Shown: positions 8,997 to 18,507, counted from the stretch's first letter. The stretch: 64,000 nucleotides of DNA from CAIKMD01 sp963702925 (GCA_963702925.1 OY969771.1:806001-870000); one strand, 5' to 3'. Notes: a model not told the origin generated them from the letters alone. Numbers and translations: made by a program.

Positions 8997-9560
8997 TCAC
9001 TTCGCGCGAAAGCCGTGCACTTCGAGCGAGATCGTCAAGGCCGGACTGGCATCATCGTCGTCCGATCCGCCCGCGCTGCGAATATCGAGATTGTCGACGA
9101 ATAATTTCGGCGTCGCCGTTTCGATCCCGTGCAGAACCGAGGTCAGCAGCTCGAGACCGCCGGAGAACGCAACGCGGATACCGATGCGTTGAAAATTGTC
9201 TTCTGAATCGAGGGGAAGAATCTCGGCGCTGGTAAGCGTGGCGCCGCCTTGCACGACGAGATCCTTGACCGTGGACTGAAGCGTTGCCGCGGCGATAGCG
9301 TCGCTGGCACCATCGAGCAACAGATTGTCGGCCCCCGAGCGCGCGCGCCATTGATCCGCCGCGGCGCGCAGTCGCGGCAGGTCGTGCGCGCTGCGCCGCA
9401 AGCGTTCGACGAGGTCCAGGCGCTCCTGCAAGCGCTGCGCACCGCTTTGATAGAAGCCGAACAACGGCTCGACGACGATCAAATAAATCATCGCCAGCAT
9501 CAGGACGCACAGGCCCAGCGCGAGAGCCTTGCCTGTCATTCCTTCGGGTAAGCTGGTCAT
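8997..9560 (-). CDS. gspM: Type II secretion protein GspM
   Basis: 187 residues: short cytoplasmic tail, one membrane helix (about 10-32), a coiled-coil stretch (LQERLDLVERLRRSAHDLPRLRAAADQW), then a ferredoxin-like periplasmic domain. GspM partners GspL in the inner-membrane platform. Its ATG overlaps the gspL stop by four bases (ATGA). Family identity rests on architecture and position, because GspM sequences are poorly conserved. Confidence 0.8.
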   Translation of the reverse strand: MTSLPEGMTGKALALGLCVLMLAMIYLIVVEPLFGFYQSGAQRLQERLDLVERLRRSAHDLPRLRAAADQWRARSGADNLLLDGASDAIAAATLQSTVKDLVVQGGATLTSAEILPLDSEDNFQRIGIRVAFSGGLELLTSVLHGIETATPKLFVDNLDIRSAGGSDDDDASPALTISLEVHGFRAK

Positions 9561-10603
9561 GGCGTGCCCGCCTTGGCTAAGGCCACCGAAATGGTAAAGG
9601 TCTCGAGATCGCCGCCGTCGCTGCCCAGGACCGGCAAGTCAAAAGCTGGTTCGCGAAAGGACGGCGATTGGGCGAGGAGACTGATGAGGCTGGCAGCGGA
9701 AGAAGATTGACCGGTGAGCGAGAGCCGGCCGCCGCGTAAGGTCAGCGCCGTCAGATGCGTGTCGTCCGGAAGAGAGCGCGTCGCAGCGGCCAGCGCCTCC
9801 AGCACGCCACCGGTTTTTTGCCTTTCCTTGTTCAAGAAATCGGTCGTGTGCGCGAACTGATCGACCGATTGGCGCAGAGACGCGGCTTCTTCCGCCTCTT
9901 TGGTAAGCGATGTGATCGCCGAATCGGCTTGCGCCAGCGCCCATTGCTGGCGAATGAAAGGTGTCGCGACCGCTAAGAAAGCCAAAGCGCAAGCCGCAGT
10001 CGCGAGCGCGACGAGCGAACGCTGCGAGCGCAGCCAATGCCACCGGCTTGGCGTACCCAGCGGCACGAACATATGGTCGCGCGCGGCAAGCTGAACCTCG
10101 ATCGCCGCCGGCGTCAGGCCAGCGCTTTGTGCCGCCTCCGTCAGAGGCCCGACCAAAGAGCGCGGAACGATAACCAGATCGACGTCGAGCTTTCCCTGCC
10201 CCGGATCGCGCCGCCGCACGGCATAGCTCCAATAAACTTCGTCCCGCGCGAAAGGCGTCTCGCGATCCATTTCGAAGCCTAGCAAGCCTTCAAGGTCACG
10301 CTGCGCCGCCATGGGTACGCTGAGCTCCTTGTGCAGGATGCCGGGCGTCGGAATACGCAGCAGCACTAGCTTAGGCAGATCATCGCGCGCGCCGATGATG
10401 CGAGCGATCTCCGCAAAGCCCGAGGGGTTGGCCGCGACCCGCGCCGCGAGCTCCACGATGCCGCGACGCCGAATCAGGACCGCGATTTCCTCCGCCTCGC
10501 CCGCAAGAATCACGGCATCGTTGCCGTCGGCAGCGGCTGCAGCCAAGCTGCTCGGCAAAAGCTCGGCGAGTTGTCGCAACCACCAATGAAGAAACGCTTC
10601 CAT
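9557..10603 (-). CDS. gspL: Type II secretion protein GspL
   Basis: 348 residues. The N-terminal half is the cytoplasmic actin-like domain that binds GspE. A single membrane helix lies near residues 196-215 (LVALATAACALAFLAVATPF), followed by a coiled coil and a PilN/GspL-type periplasmic domain (TRSLPDDTHLTALTLRGGRLSLTGQS). It links the ATPase to the inner-membrane platform. It is the first gene of the second T2SS half-operon; a PHO box sits 70-92 bases before its ATG, and a plausible TACATA -10 follows ten bases after the box. The box overlaps the 3' end of gspJ. Confidence 0.85.
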   Translation of the reverse strand: MEAFLHWWLRQLAELLPSSLAAAAADGNDAVILAGEAEEIAVLIRRRGIVELAARVAANPSGFAEIARIIGARDDLPKLVLLRIPTPGILHKELSVPMAAQRDLEGLLGFEMDRETPFARDEVYWSYAVRRRDPGQGKLDVDLVIVPRSLVGPLTEAAQSAGLTPAAIEVQLAARDHMFVPLGTPSRWHWLRSQRSLVALATAACALAFLAVATPFIRQQWALAQADSAITSLTKEAEEAASLRQSVDQFAHTTDFLNKERQKTGGVLEALAAATRSLPDDTHLTALTLRGGRLSLTGQSSSAASLISLLAQSPSFREPAFDLPVLGSDGGDLETFTISVALAKAGTP

Positions 10604-10660
10604 CGACTATGAGGGATTGAGATGTCCGTGATTTCGGTTTCGGACAGACCGGCACCGCTT

Positions 10661-10695
10661 TATGTACGCTGGTTATGTGACAGTTTTGTGATCAC
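10661..10695 (-). promoter_or_regulatory. PHO box and -10 upstream of gspL
   Basis: On the minus strand GTGATCACAAAACTGTCAC: the second half-site CTGTCAC is perfect, TCAC recurs at an exact 11-base period, and the linker is AAAA. Ten bases downstream is TACATA, the spacing expected when PhoB replaces a -35. The box overlaps the last codon of gspJ and gives gspL-M-C-D-K its own promoter. Confidence 0.65.
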
Positions 10696-11318
10696 TTCGA
10701 GTTTGTCCCAGGAGCGGTCGCGGCCGGCGCATCGACCGCTGGCGCCTCGATCTGAGGCGCAACCACGAGGAGCGGCCAGGAGCGCGCGTCGCCCGGACTT
10801 AAGACCAGTCCGATCTTGATCAGCTCGGGCAATTGCTTTGAATCGGACCAGGCAGGGTGCCAAGCCCCCTGATGGCTATTGGCGTCGGCCGTGTAATAGA
10901 CGAGCTGAAGCCCGTCGACGCCGCTGGCCAAGTCCGTCTCCACTGGCTCGGCGGGCGAAAACGCGCCTTTCAGGTGCGGCTGCCAGGCAATCCGAAGTTC
11001 ACCCTGCGACGTTTCCAAGGAGATGTCGAAAAGGCCCGACCGCGCCAAGGCGCGCGGCAAGGGACCGACGAAGCGCAAGCGATCCGAACTGCCCGCGAAA
11101 TGGCGTCCGGTCGCGACCAGCTGCCGCAGCGTGTCTTGCAACGACATCAAATCGTCTTGCTGCGCCATGCGGCGCTCCTGGGTTTGCCAGGCGCGGCCGG
11201 CAAAGCGGACGCCAGCCGTCAAGGAGCCGACGATCAATGCCAAAATCAGCATCGCAATCATCAGCTCGAGCAAGGTGAAGCCCGCATTCGCGCGGACCAG
11301 GCGACGCCGATCAGCCAT
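10692..11318 (-). CDS. gspJ: Type II secretion minor pseudopilin GspJ
   Basis: 208 residues from ATG 11318, which overlaps the end of gspI by eight bases. The prepilin segment NAG-FTLLELMIAMLILALIVG has Glu at +5. The C-terminal half has the GspJ-like GELRIAWQPHL and VDGLQLVYYTAD strands. It forms the pseudopilus tip with GspI and GspK. The longer in-frame upstream extension is arginine-rich antisense shadow and is excluded. Confidence 0.85.
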   Translation of the reverse strand: MADRRRLVRANAGFTLLELMIAMLILALIVGSLTAGVRFAGRAWQTQERRMAQQDDLMSLQDTLRQLVATGRHFAGSSDRLRFVGPLPRALARSGLFDISLETSQGELRIAWQPHLKGAFSPAEPVETDLASGVDGLQLVYYTADANSHQGAWHPAWSDSKQLPELIKIGLVLSPGDARSWPLLVVAPQIEAPAVDAPAATAPGTNSK

Positions 11319-11745
11319 GGGCCGCCGCCATCGGACCGAGACGCCGCGAGCGGAGCGATACGCTCCGTGTCGCTCCGCCGCTCGGCCAGGTAATGGTAAC
11401 CTCAACATCGTAAAGCGCCGAGCCAGTTTGCGGATCGGCGCCGGGCGGCGCCGGATGCGCGAGCGGCGCGGCGACGCGCAAGCGCCAAGCAAAACCGTCG
11501 CCGTCGCTGCCCGTCCGCTCGCCGGGGACGAGCGGATCGCTGGCGCCAACCATGCTCAGGTGAGATTGAGCCCGCCGCGTCGCCTCTATGTAGCGATCCG
11601 CCAAATCGGCGTTGCCGAGTCCGGTGCCCGCCGCCGCTGTCAACGCGGCCAAGCCGAGGCCGGCAATGGCGAGCGCGACGATCACCTCGATCAAGGTGAA
11701 GCCGGCCGCCGCACCGGACGCGACTCTATTCGCTTTTTTCCGCAA
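11311..11745 (-). CDS. gspI: Type II secretion minor pseudopilin GspI
   Basis: 144 residues. The prepilin motif AAG-FTLIEVIVALAIAGLGLAAL begins near residue 15, with Glu at +5. The later WRLRVAAPLAHP and LYDVEVTITWPSG segments fit the GspI fold, which nucleates the tip complex. The apparent start is TTG 11745, inside the last codons of gspH, which implies coupled translation. No strong ribosome site is visible for it. Confidence 0.83.
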   Translation of the reverse strand: MRKKANRVASGAAAGFTLIEVIVALAIAGLGLAALTAAAGTGLGNADLADRYIEATRRAQSHLSMVGASDPLVPGERTGSDGDGFAWRLRVAAPLAHPAPPGADPQTGSALYDVEVTITWPSGGATRSVSLRSRRLGPMAAAHG

Positions 11746-12208
11746 GCGACACGCGCCCTGAAAGCCAATTGACCCCGACCCACCAGACCCGGCCGCCGCC
11801 GGCGACGGTTACACGTCCACCGCTCGCGCCGCCATCGGGATCGAAACGAATTTGCCCGATATTATCGGCGACGAGCTGGTCGCGACCGGTGAGCAACGCG
11901 ACGCGAATATCGCGCGGAAGAACCTGCCGGGGTTGCTCGCCCCACTGATAGGTGCCGTTCAACACGTCGAGCGTGAAAGTCACGCTGCGATTGCTCATCA
12001 ACGATTCGGCGCGTGCGGCACGCAGAACACCCGAGATCGCTTGCGCGGCGGCGCGCGCGTTGGTCGCGGGCGAGACCGGCTTGCCGTTGACCAGAACGGA
12101 GGCCGCGACGAGCGACAGAACCGCGAGCACGACGATCAGCTCGATGAGCGTGAAGCCCTCGACACGACGCGCTTTGCGACCGGCGGCGCACTCAGAGCGC
12201 GAGATCAT
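11726..12208 (-). CDS. gspH: Type II secretion minor pseudopilin GspH
   Basis: 160 residues. The prepilin motif VEG-FTLIELIVVLAVLSLVAA (residues 16-37) is followed by a helix (AAAQAISGVLRAARAESLMSNRSV) and a beta-rich C-terminal domain, as in GspH/FimT-type proteins. It connects the pseudopilus shaft to the tip. The ATG lies inside the end of gspF (17-base overlap), and the stop overlaps gspI by about 20 bases. Confidence 0.85.
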   Translation of the reverse strand: MISRSECAAGRKARRVEGFTLIELIVVLAVLSLVAASVLVNGKPVSPATNARAAAQAISGVLRAARAESLMSNRSVTFTLDVLNGTYQWGEQPRQVLPRDIRVALLTGRDQLVADNIGQIRFDPDGGASGGRVTVAGGGRVWWVGVNWLSGRVSLAEKSE

Positions 12209-13415
12209 TGAGGCTCATCATCGCCACGAGCAAGGAGCCGACGATGCCTGCGACGATCGCGCCCATCACGATCGTGATCACGGGAACCATGAGCGACACC
12301 AGACGCTGCACCGATTGCCCGACTTGCTCGTCATGGATCGAAGCGGCGCGGAGCGCCATCTCGCCGAGCTTGCCCGCCTCCTCGCCAAGACGCAGCAGAT
12401 GGATCGTTTGCGGCGGAAAGAAATAGCTCGCGACCAGCGCGTTGGCGAGCCGCGCGCCAGCTTTCACCTGTGCCGTCGCCTGATCGACCACCTTGACCGC
12501 GACGACATTGCTGAGAACGCCGCGCGCAATGCCGAGCGCGGTGATCAGGCTGACACCGTTCGCGAGCAAGGTACCGAGGGTTCGGGTCAGACGCCCTGCC
12601 TCCGCGCGGCGGATCAAGGTGCCGGCCACCGGCAAGACCAACACGAAGCGATCGAAGGCCGCGCGCGGCCCAGGCTCGCGCAGCAGCATGTAGCCGATCG
12701 CAGCCAGGCACAGCATTGCCGCGAGAATGAGCCCGCCATCATTGCGGACGAGATCGCCGGCCGCCATCAGAAAGCGCGTCGGGCCGGGCAGGCTGGCCCC
12801 CGCCTGTTGGAAGATCGGGGTGAATTGCGGCAGGACCGAGGTCAGCAAAAAGACCACGGTCGATGTCGCCGCCGCGACCAACAGGATCGGATAGATGAGC
12901 GCGGATTGGACGTTCGCCGCGAGACGGCTTTCGCGCTCCAAGAGATCGGCCAGATGCGCGAGGCTTTCGGCGAGTTTGCCGCTGGCTTCGCCGGCGCGAA
13001 TGATGGTCACGAACAGCCGCGAGAAATTGCGCGGCTGCTCCGCGAGGCTTGCCGACAAGGATTTGCCGCCGCGCACCTGATTGCGCACGGTCTCGAAGAT
13101 CTTGCGCGAGCGGCGATTCTCGCTGATCTCGACGAGGAACTGCAGCGCGTGATCGATGTCCTGGCCCGCTGTGAGCATCACCGACAGCTCGCGCGCGAAA
13201 TGCGCCAACACGGCTTTGGACAGGCCGCGTTCCAGCGCGACATCCGCGTGCAGGAGAGCGGAGATGCCGCCGCCCTTCCCGACTTCGGCGGCGCGCACGA
13301 GCATGCAGCCCTGGCCATGTACCCGATCCGCCACGGCCGCCTCGCTGGTTGCGTCGAGCACGCCGTGAACCGGCTTGCCTCGCGTGTCGACCGCCGTGTA
13401 ACGGAATTTCGGCAT
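12192..13415 (-). CDS. gspF: Type II secretion inner-membrane platform protein GspF
   Basis: 407 residues from ATG 13415, behind AAGGATAGG. Two repeated cytoplasmic T2SSF domains (FARELSVMLTAGQDIDHALQ and TRTLGTLLANGVSLITALG, each with its Gly-rich helix turn) alternate with three membrane segments. The last is VPVITIVMGAIVAGIVGSLLVAMMSLND, the usual C-terminal end. GspF anchors the ATPase GspE. It starts four bases after the gspE stop. Confidence 0.92.
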   Translation of the reverse strand: MPKFRYTAVDTRGKPVHGVLDATSEAAVADRVHGQGCMLVRAAEVGKGGGISALLHADVALERGLSKAVLAHFARELSVMLTAGQDIDHALQFLVEISENRRSRKIFETVRNQVRGGKSLSASLAEQPRNFSRLFVTIIRAGEASGKLAESLAHLADLLERESRLAANVQSALIYPILLVAAATSTVVFLLTSVLPQFTPIFQQAGASLPGPTRFLMAAGDLVRNDGGLILAAMLCLAAIGYMLLREPGPRAAFDRFVLVLPVAGTLIRRAEAGRLTRTLGTLLANGVSLITALGIARGVLSNVVAVKVVDQATAQVKAGARLANALVASYFFPPQTIHLLRLGEEAGKLGEMALRAASIHDEQVGQSVQRLVSLMVPVITIVMGAIVAGIVGSLLVAMMSLNDLAL

Positions 13416-13419
13416 CGGC

Positions 13420-15162
13420 CTATCCTTCGAGGCGCACGCTGCGCAGGACCTCGGCCAGCGAGGTCGTGCCGGACGCCACGTGGAACATGCCATTTTCGTA
13501 CATGGTATGCATGCCGGCGGCGCAGGCGGCGCTCTGAATCGCCGTGTGATCGGCGCGGGACAGGATCAGGCGCTTGACCGTTTCGTCGGGCACCAGCAAT
13601 TCGCCGACCGCGATGCGGCCGATATAGCCGGTATTGCGGCATTTCGCGCAGCCGACCGGCTCGAAATGAATCATCCTTCCGTTCTCGCAAAAGCGGTCAA
13701 GCTGGAAACGCGCGATCACTTCCGGCGTGGCGCGCTCCGGACGCTTGCAATCCGTGCAGAGCCGCCGCACCAAGCGCTGCGCCAGAATCCCGTTGAGGGT
13801 GGCGGTCAACAGATAGTCTTCCAGCCCCATGTCGCGCAGGCGCACGATCGTCGCCGCGGCACTGTTCGTGTGCAAGGTCGAGAGCACGAGATGCCCGGTA
13901 AGCGCCGCTTGAACGGCGATCTGGGCGGTCTCGAGATCGCGGATTTCGCCGATCATGATGATGTCGGGATCGTGGCGCAGGATGGAGCGCAGCAAGGTCG
14001 CGAAATTCAACCCGATCTGCGGCTTCACCTGGATTTGCGTGATGCCGGGCAGATGATATTCGACGGGATCCTCGACCGTGATGATATTCCGCGATACCGA
14101 ATTGAGATTGAGCAGCCCGGTATAAAGCGTCGTCGTCTTGCCGCTGCCGGTCGGGCCGGTCACAAGAACGATGCCGTTCGGCAGCTCGAGCAGGTGGCGG
14201 AGCGGCGCCACCAGGCGATCGTCCATGCCGAGCTTGGCGAAATCGAGATCGACCGCCGAACGGTCGAGAATGCGCAACACGACATTCTCGCCATGGAGCG
14301 AGGGAATGGTCGAGACACGCAGATCGATTTCATGGCCGCGCACGACCATCTTGATCCGCCCATCCTGCGGCAAACGGCGCTCGGCAATGTTGAGCATCGC
14401 CATGATCTTGAGACGCGACACCACCGCAGCCTGCAAGCGGCGCGGCGGCGCGTCGGTCTCGTGCAGCACGCCGTCATAGCGATAGCGGATCCGCATGCGA
14501 TCCTCGAACGGCTCGATATGGACGTCCGAGGCACGGGTTTCGACGGCGCGGGAAATAATCTGGTTGACGAGTTGGATCAGCGGCTCCTCGCTGGCGAGGT
14601 CCTTGAGCCGCTCCGCATCGTCCTCGAGCGAGCCGTCCGGCGAGGACGTCATCGCCTCGGCATCGCCGCCCTGCCCGGCCTCGCGCTCCGCGTAAAGCCG
14701 CTCGAATGCCGCTTCGAGATCGATCGGCAAGGCGATGACCGGGTCGACCGCCCGCCCTGACGCGACCGCAACCGCGGCGATCGTGAAACGGTCCAGCGGG
14801 TCCGCCATGGCAAGGGTCACGGACCCATCGTCGAGCGCAACCGGCAGCGCGCGCGCCTTGCGCAGGAATTTCGCCCGGAGACGTTCCGGTAGAATCGCCG
14901 CGGCCGGAAAATCGGCAACGGCGGCGATACGCAGACCGAGTAGCCGGGCGGTCGCATCGGCGAGCACGCGGTCGCTGACCAGGCCGAGCTGGGTCAGCAC
15001 GTGATCGAGGCGCCCGCTTCCGCCTTCGGCGGCAAGCCGGCACCCGCGATCGAGGCTCATTTGATCGAGCCGCCCTTCCTTCAGCAGCAGGTCGCCGAGT
15101 GCAACCGCAAAGCGCTCGGGCGACCATTCGCCGATTGTCGGATGGACGGGCGTATCGAGCAT
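13420..15162 (-). CDS. gspE: Type II secretion ATPase GspE
   Basis: 580 residues, cytoplasmic hexameric motor. The N-terminal MshEN-like domain is followed by the ATPase core: Walker A GPTGSGKTTT, Asp box ITVEDPVEYHLPGI, Walker B DIIMIGEIRDLETA and His box LTGHLVLSTLHTN. A zinc-binding C-terminal insert has CTDCKRP and CAKCRNTGY. Length and order match GspE. It heads gspE-F-H-I-J; the 180 bases upstream, towards cysNC, would hold the promoter but show no clear PHO box. Confidence 0.93.
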   Translation of the reverse strand: MLDTPVHPTIGEWSPERFAVALGDLLLKEGRLDQMSLDRGCRLAAEGGSGRLDHVLTQLGLVSDRVLADATARLLGLRIAAVADFPAAAILPERLRAKFLRKARALPVALDDGSVTLAMADPLDRFTIAAVAVASGRAVDPVIALPIDLEAAFERLYAEREAGQGGDAEAMTSSPDGSLEDDAERLKDLASEEPLIQLVNQIISRAVETRASDVHIEPFEDRMRIRYRYDGVLHETDAPPRRLQAAVVSRLKIMAMLNIAERRLPQDGRIKMVVRGHEIDLRVSTIPSLHGENVVLRILDRSAVDLDFAKLGMDDRLVAPLRHLLELPNGIVLVTGPTGSGKTTTLYTGLLNLNSVSRNIITVEDPVEYHLPGITQIQVKPQIGLNFATLLRSILRHDPDIIMIGEIRDLETAQIAVQAALTGHLVLSTLHTNSAAATIVRLRDMGLEDYLLTATLNGILAQRLVRRLCTDCKRPERATPEVIARFQLDRFCENGRMIHFEPVGCAKCRNTGYIGRIAVGELLVPDETVKRLILSRADHTAIQSAACAAGMHTMYENGMFHVASGTTSLAEVLRSVRLEG

Positions 15163-15342
15163 CGGTCCGTTACTCCGCGTATCGCGCGCGCGCCGACACC
15201 GTTCCGGCGCTCCGCTTCGAGCCGAAGATCAGCCGCCAGCTTCGTGTGCGATACGCAACAATAGGAGCCAATTGATGACAGTCTTGAGAAGGTTTTGTTG
15301 CGGCGATATGGCGGCAGCCGACTCGCACGTAGCGAGCGCCGC

Positions 15343-17250
15343 TCACAGTGGTGGAACGATGTCCATTGCCACCAGCCGGCGCACGATGAGATCGGCGGCC
15401 TGCTCGGCAGATTGGCTGGTGGTGTCGATCGTGATCTCGGGATTGACCGGCTTTTCATAGGGCGAATCGATGCCCGTAAAATTGGCGATCTCGCCACGCC
15501 GCGCCTTTTGATAAAGACCTTTAGGATCCCGCCCCTCCGCAACCGCAATCGGCGTGTCGACGAAGACTTCGATGAACTCGTCCGCTTCCACCAGGTTGCG
15601 CGCCATTTGGCGCTCCATACGAAACGGCGAAATGAAAGCGACCATCACAATCAAGCCGGCATCGACCATCAGCTTCGACACCTCGCCGATACGGCGGATG
15701 TTCTCGACCCGGTCGGCATCGGTGAAGCCCAAATCCTTGTTCAAGCCGTGGCGCACATTGTCACCGTCGAGTAGATAAGTATGCCGGCCGACCGAATGCA
15801 GCCGTTTCTCGACCAGATTGGCGATCGTCGACTTGCCCGCGCCGGACAGGCCGGTGAACCACAAAATGCACGGACGTTGGCCTTTGGTCGAGGCACGGGC
15901 GCGCTTGTTGATATCGATCGACTGCCAGACGATGTTGTGCGAACGGCGCAGAGCGAAATGAATCAAGCCGGCGCCGACCGTCGCATTGGTCATCTTGTCG
16001 ACGAGAATGAAGCCGCCGGTTTCGGCATTCTCACTATAGGGATCGAACGGAACCGCCCGATCGACGCAGATATTGCAGATGCCGACCGCATTCAGCTCGA
16101 GCTGCTTGGCCGCGAGATGCGCCAGGCTGTTCACATTGACCACGTATTTGAGATCGGTGACGGTCGCGACGCTGCGCTTCGTGCCGAGCTTCAGCCAATA
16201 GGTCCGGCCCGGAAGCATGGGCTCATCGGCCATCCAGATCACCGTCGCCTCGAACTGATCGGCCACCCCCGCCGGCGCCTCGGCAACGCACAAAAGATCG
16301 CCGCGGCTGATATCGAGCTCGTCATCGAGGGTGAGCGTGACGGACTGTCCGGCGACCGCCTCGTCGAGCTCGCCATCATAGGTAACGATGCGCGCAACCC
16401 GGCTTTTCCTTCCGGCGGGCAGCGCCAGCACGGTATCGCCGACACCGATGCGGCCGCTCGCGATCATGCCGGAGAAACCGCGAAAATCCTGATGGGGGCG
16501 ATTGACCCATTGCACGAACATGCGGAACGGAACCCCGTCTTGCCGGTCCGGCAATTCGAGCGTTTCGAGATGCGAAAGCAAGGTCGGGCCGCGATACCAT
16601 GGCATCTGCGACGACGGAGTCACGACATTGTCGCCTCGCAACGCCGAGATGGGAATCGCCGTGACCGCTTGGAAGCCGATCTGCCGGGCGAATTCTACGT
16701 AATCTTGAACGATGTTTTCATAGACGTGTTGCGAGAATCCGACCGCGTCCATCTTGTTGATGGCGAGGACGACGTTCCTGATCCCCATCAGCGACACGAG
16801 ATAGCTGTGCCGTCGAGTCTGGGTCAGCAAGCCTTTTCGCGCATCGACCAACAGCACCGCGGCGTCGGCGGTCGACGCGCCGGTCACCATGTTGCGCGTG
16901 TACTGCTCATGGCCGGGCGTGTCGGCAACGATAAATTTGCGGCGCTCGGTCGCGAAATAGCGGTAGGCGACGTCGATCGTGATGCCCTGTTCGCGCTCGG
17001 CCGCCAAGCCATCGAGCAACAGCGCGAAATCCATCTCGCCGTTTTGCGTTCCTTGTTTGCGCGAGCTGATCTTCAAAGCTTCGATCTGATCCTCGAAGAG
17101 CATTTTGCTGTCGTAAAGCAACCGGCCGATCAGGGTGCTTTTGCCGTCGTCGACGCTGCCGCAAGTGATGAAGCGCAGGACCGTCCGCTCGGCTCGACGT
17201 TCCGCCGGCTGCGTGACGGCCTTCGCGTCCGGCTCCATCATCAAGGTCAT
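15343..17250 (-). CDS. cysNC: Bifunctional sulfate adenylyltransferase subunit 1 / APS kinase (NodQ-like)
   Basis: 635 residues. The N-terminal two thirds is the GTPase subunit of ATP sulfurylase: GSVDDGKSTLIGRLLYD, DTPGHEQYTRNM and NKMDAVGF motifs, followed by two beta-barrel domains. The C-terminal third, from about residue 455, is APS kinase: WFTGLSGAGKSTIAN, LDGDNVRHGLNKDLGF, and FISPFRMERQMAR. With CysD it makes APS, then PAPS. The start ATG shares one base with the cysD stop (TGATG). Fusion of this type is usual in rhizobial nodQ, where PAPS feeds sulfotransferases, and three sulfotransferase genes follow within the next 25 kb. Confidence 0.93.
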   Translation of the reverse strand: MTLMMEPDAKAVTQPAERRAERTVLRFITCGSVDDGKSTLIGRLLYDSKMLFEDQIEALKISSRKQGTQNGEMDFALLLDGLAAEREQGITIDVAYRYFATERRKFIVADTPGHEQYTRNMVTGASTADAAVLLVDARKGLLTQTRRHSYLVSLMGIRNVVLAINKMDAVGFSQHVYENIVQDYVEFARQIGFQAVTAIPISALRGDNVVTPSSQMPWYRGPTLLSHLETLELPDRQDGVPFRMFVQWVNRPHQDFRGFSGMIASGRIGVGDTVLALPAGRKSRVARIVTYDGELDEAVAGQSVTLTLDDELDISRGDLLCVAEAPAGVADQFEATVIWMADEPMLPGRTYWLKLGTKRSVATVTDLKYVVNVNSLAHLAAKQLELNAVGICNICVDRAVPFDPYSENAETGGFILVDKMTNATVGAGLIHFALRRSHNIVWQSIDINKRARASTKGQRPCILWFTGLSGAGKSTIANLVEKRLHSVGRHTYLLDGDNVRHGLNKDLGFTDADRVENIRRIGEVSKLMVDAGLIVMVAFISPFRMERQMARNLVEADEFIEVFVDTPIAVAEGRDPKGLYQKARRGEIANFTGIDSPYEKPVNPEITIDTTSQSAEQAADLIVRRLVAMDIVPPL

Positions 17251-18152
17251 CAGAAATAGCCTTCCCGCTTCTTCAACTCCATCGATGCGGCGTCATCGTG
17301 GTCGATGACCCGCCCACTGCGTTCCGAGCAGCCGGCGATCAGCAATTCCTCGATGATCGCGTCGACATTGTCCGCCTCGCTTTCGATCGCGGCTGTCAAG
17401 GCGTAGCAGCCGAGGCTACGAAAACGGACGCTTCGGAGGGCCGGCCTTTCGCCCGGCTCCAACGGCATGCGCTCATCGTCGACCATGATCAGCATGCCAT
17501 CGCGCTCGACCACCGGACGCGGCTTGGCGAAATAAAGCGGAACGATCGGAATGGATTCGAGGCGGATATATTCCCACACGTCGAGCTCGGTCCAATTCGA
17601 CAGCGGAAAGACCCGGATGCTTTCGCCCTTGTGCTTATGGGCGTTGTAGAGACGCCAAAGCTCCGGCCGTTGTTGCCGCGGATCCCAGTGATGCTGGGCC
17701 GAGCGGAAAGAGAAAATCCGTTCCTTTGCCCGGCTCTTCTCCTCGTCGCGCCGGGCGCCGCCGAAGGCCGCATCGAATTTCCATTTGTCGAGCGCCTGTT
17801 TCAGCGCCTGGGTTTTCATGATTTCGGTATGGATAGCCGCGCCATGCGTAAAGGGACCGACGCCGGCGGCCAACCCGTCCGGATTGACGTAAACCAGCAG
17901 TTCCAGCCCGGTCGCTTTCGCGGTTTCGTCGCGAAAGGCGATCATCTCGCGGAATTTCCAGGTGGTGTCAACATGGAGCAGAGGAAACGGGGGCTTGGAA
18001 GGATAAAACGCTTTGAGCGCCAGATGCAGCATCACGGCGCTGTCTTTTCCGATGGAATAAAGCATCACCGGGTTTTCGCACTCGGCAACGACTTCGCGCA
18101 GGATGTGAATGCTTTCGGCTTCCAAGCGCCGAAGGTTCGAGAGTGTTCGCAT
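17250..18152 (-). CDS. cysD: Sulfate adenylyltransferase subunit 2 (CysD/NodP)
   Basis: 300 residues from ATG 18152, preceded by AAGAGG; a longer reading to 18215 has no support. PP-loop ATP pyrophosphatase motif LYSIGKDSAVMLHLALKAF, plus the family blocks FPLLHVDTTWKFREMI, FDAAFGGARRDEEKSRAKER and RVFPLSNWTELDVWEYI. It catalyses APS formation from ATP and sulfate, driven by the GTPase CysN. It is the first gene of cysD-cysNC, coupled by a one-base overlap. Confidence 0.95.
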   Translation of the reverse strand: MRTLSNLRRLEAESIHILREVVAECENPVMLYSIGKDSAVMLHLALKAFYPSKPPFPLLHVDTTWKFREMIAFRDETAKATGLELLVYVNPDGLAAGVGPFTHGAAIHTEIMKTQALKQALDKWKFDAAFGGARRDEEKSRAKERIFSFRSAQHHWDPRQQRPELWRLYNAHKHKGESIRVFPLSNWTELDVWEYIRLESIPIVPLYFAKPRPVVERDGMLIMVDDERMPLEPGERPALRSVRFRSLGCYALTAAIESEADNVDAIIEELLIAGCSERSGRVIDHDDAASMELKKREGYF

Positions 18153-18507
18153 AATGCCTCTTGGCCGGCGAATGATTCGCCCGCGCGCCTTTTGGGGCGA
18201 CATTACACAGCGCAAGTTTCACTGGCGTGACATGGATGCTTTTTGCCGGGCAATTCCATCGATCGTCGCGGCCTCCGAAACGCATGTCTCTGTATCGCGG
18301 CCTGCCCCCGCCTAAAATTGCGGCAGTAATTGCCTGAGTTCCTTGCGGAAAGACCGATCGTCAGGTCGCGGCCTTGTTCGCAACGCCCAGTTCGGGCATC
18401 ATGCCGCCGTGTTCCGGGTCGTCCGGGAAACGTCGGTAGAGATCACTCGAGCAACCAGATTGGAAGCGTCGCTCGATTATAGGCTCGGGTCTGCGGGTTC
18501 ACCGGTG
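18153..18507. other. Divergent intergenic region between cysD and a GT2 gene
   Basis: About 355 bases that would carry promoters for both genes. No PHO-type direct repeat or RNA element was seen. The open frame on the plus strand continues back to 18343, so the GT2 start is not firmly fixed. Confidence 0.4.

Noticed and set aside
15230..15300. Possible regulatory repeat between cysNC and gspE (CTGTCATC near 15270)
   Set aside because: The second TCA lies 9 bases away, not 11, and no further copies are seen.
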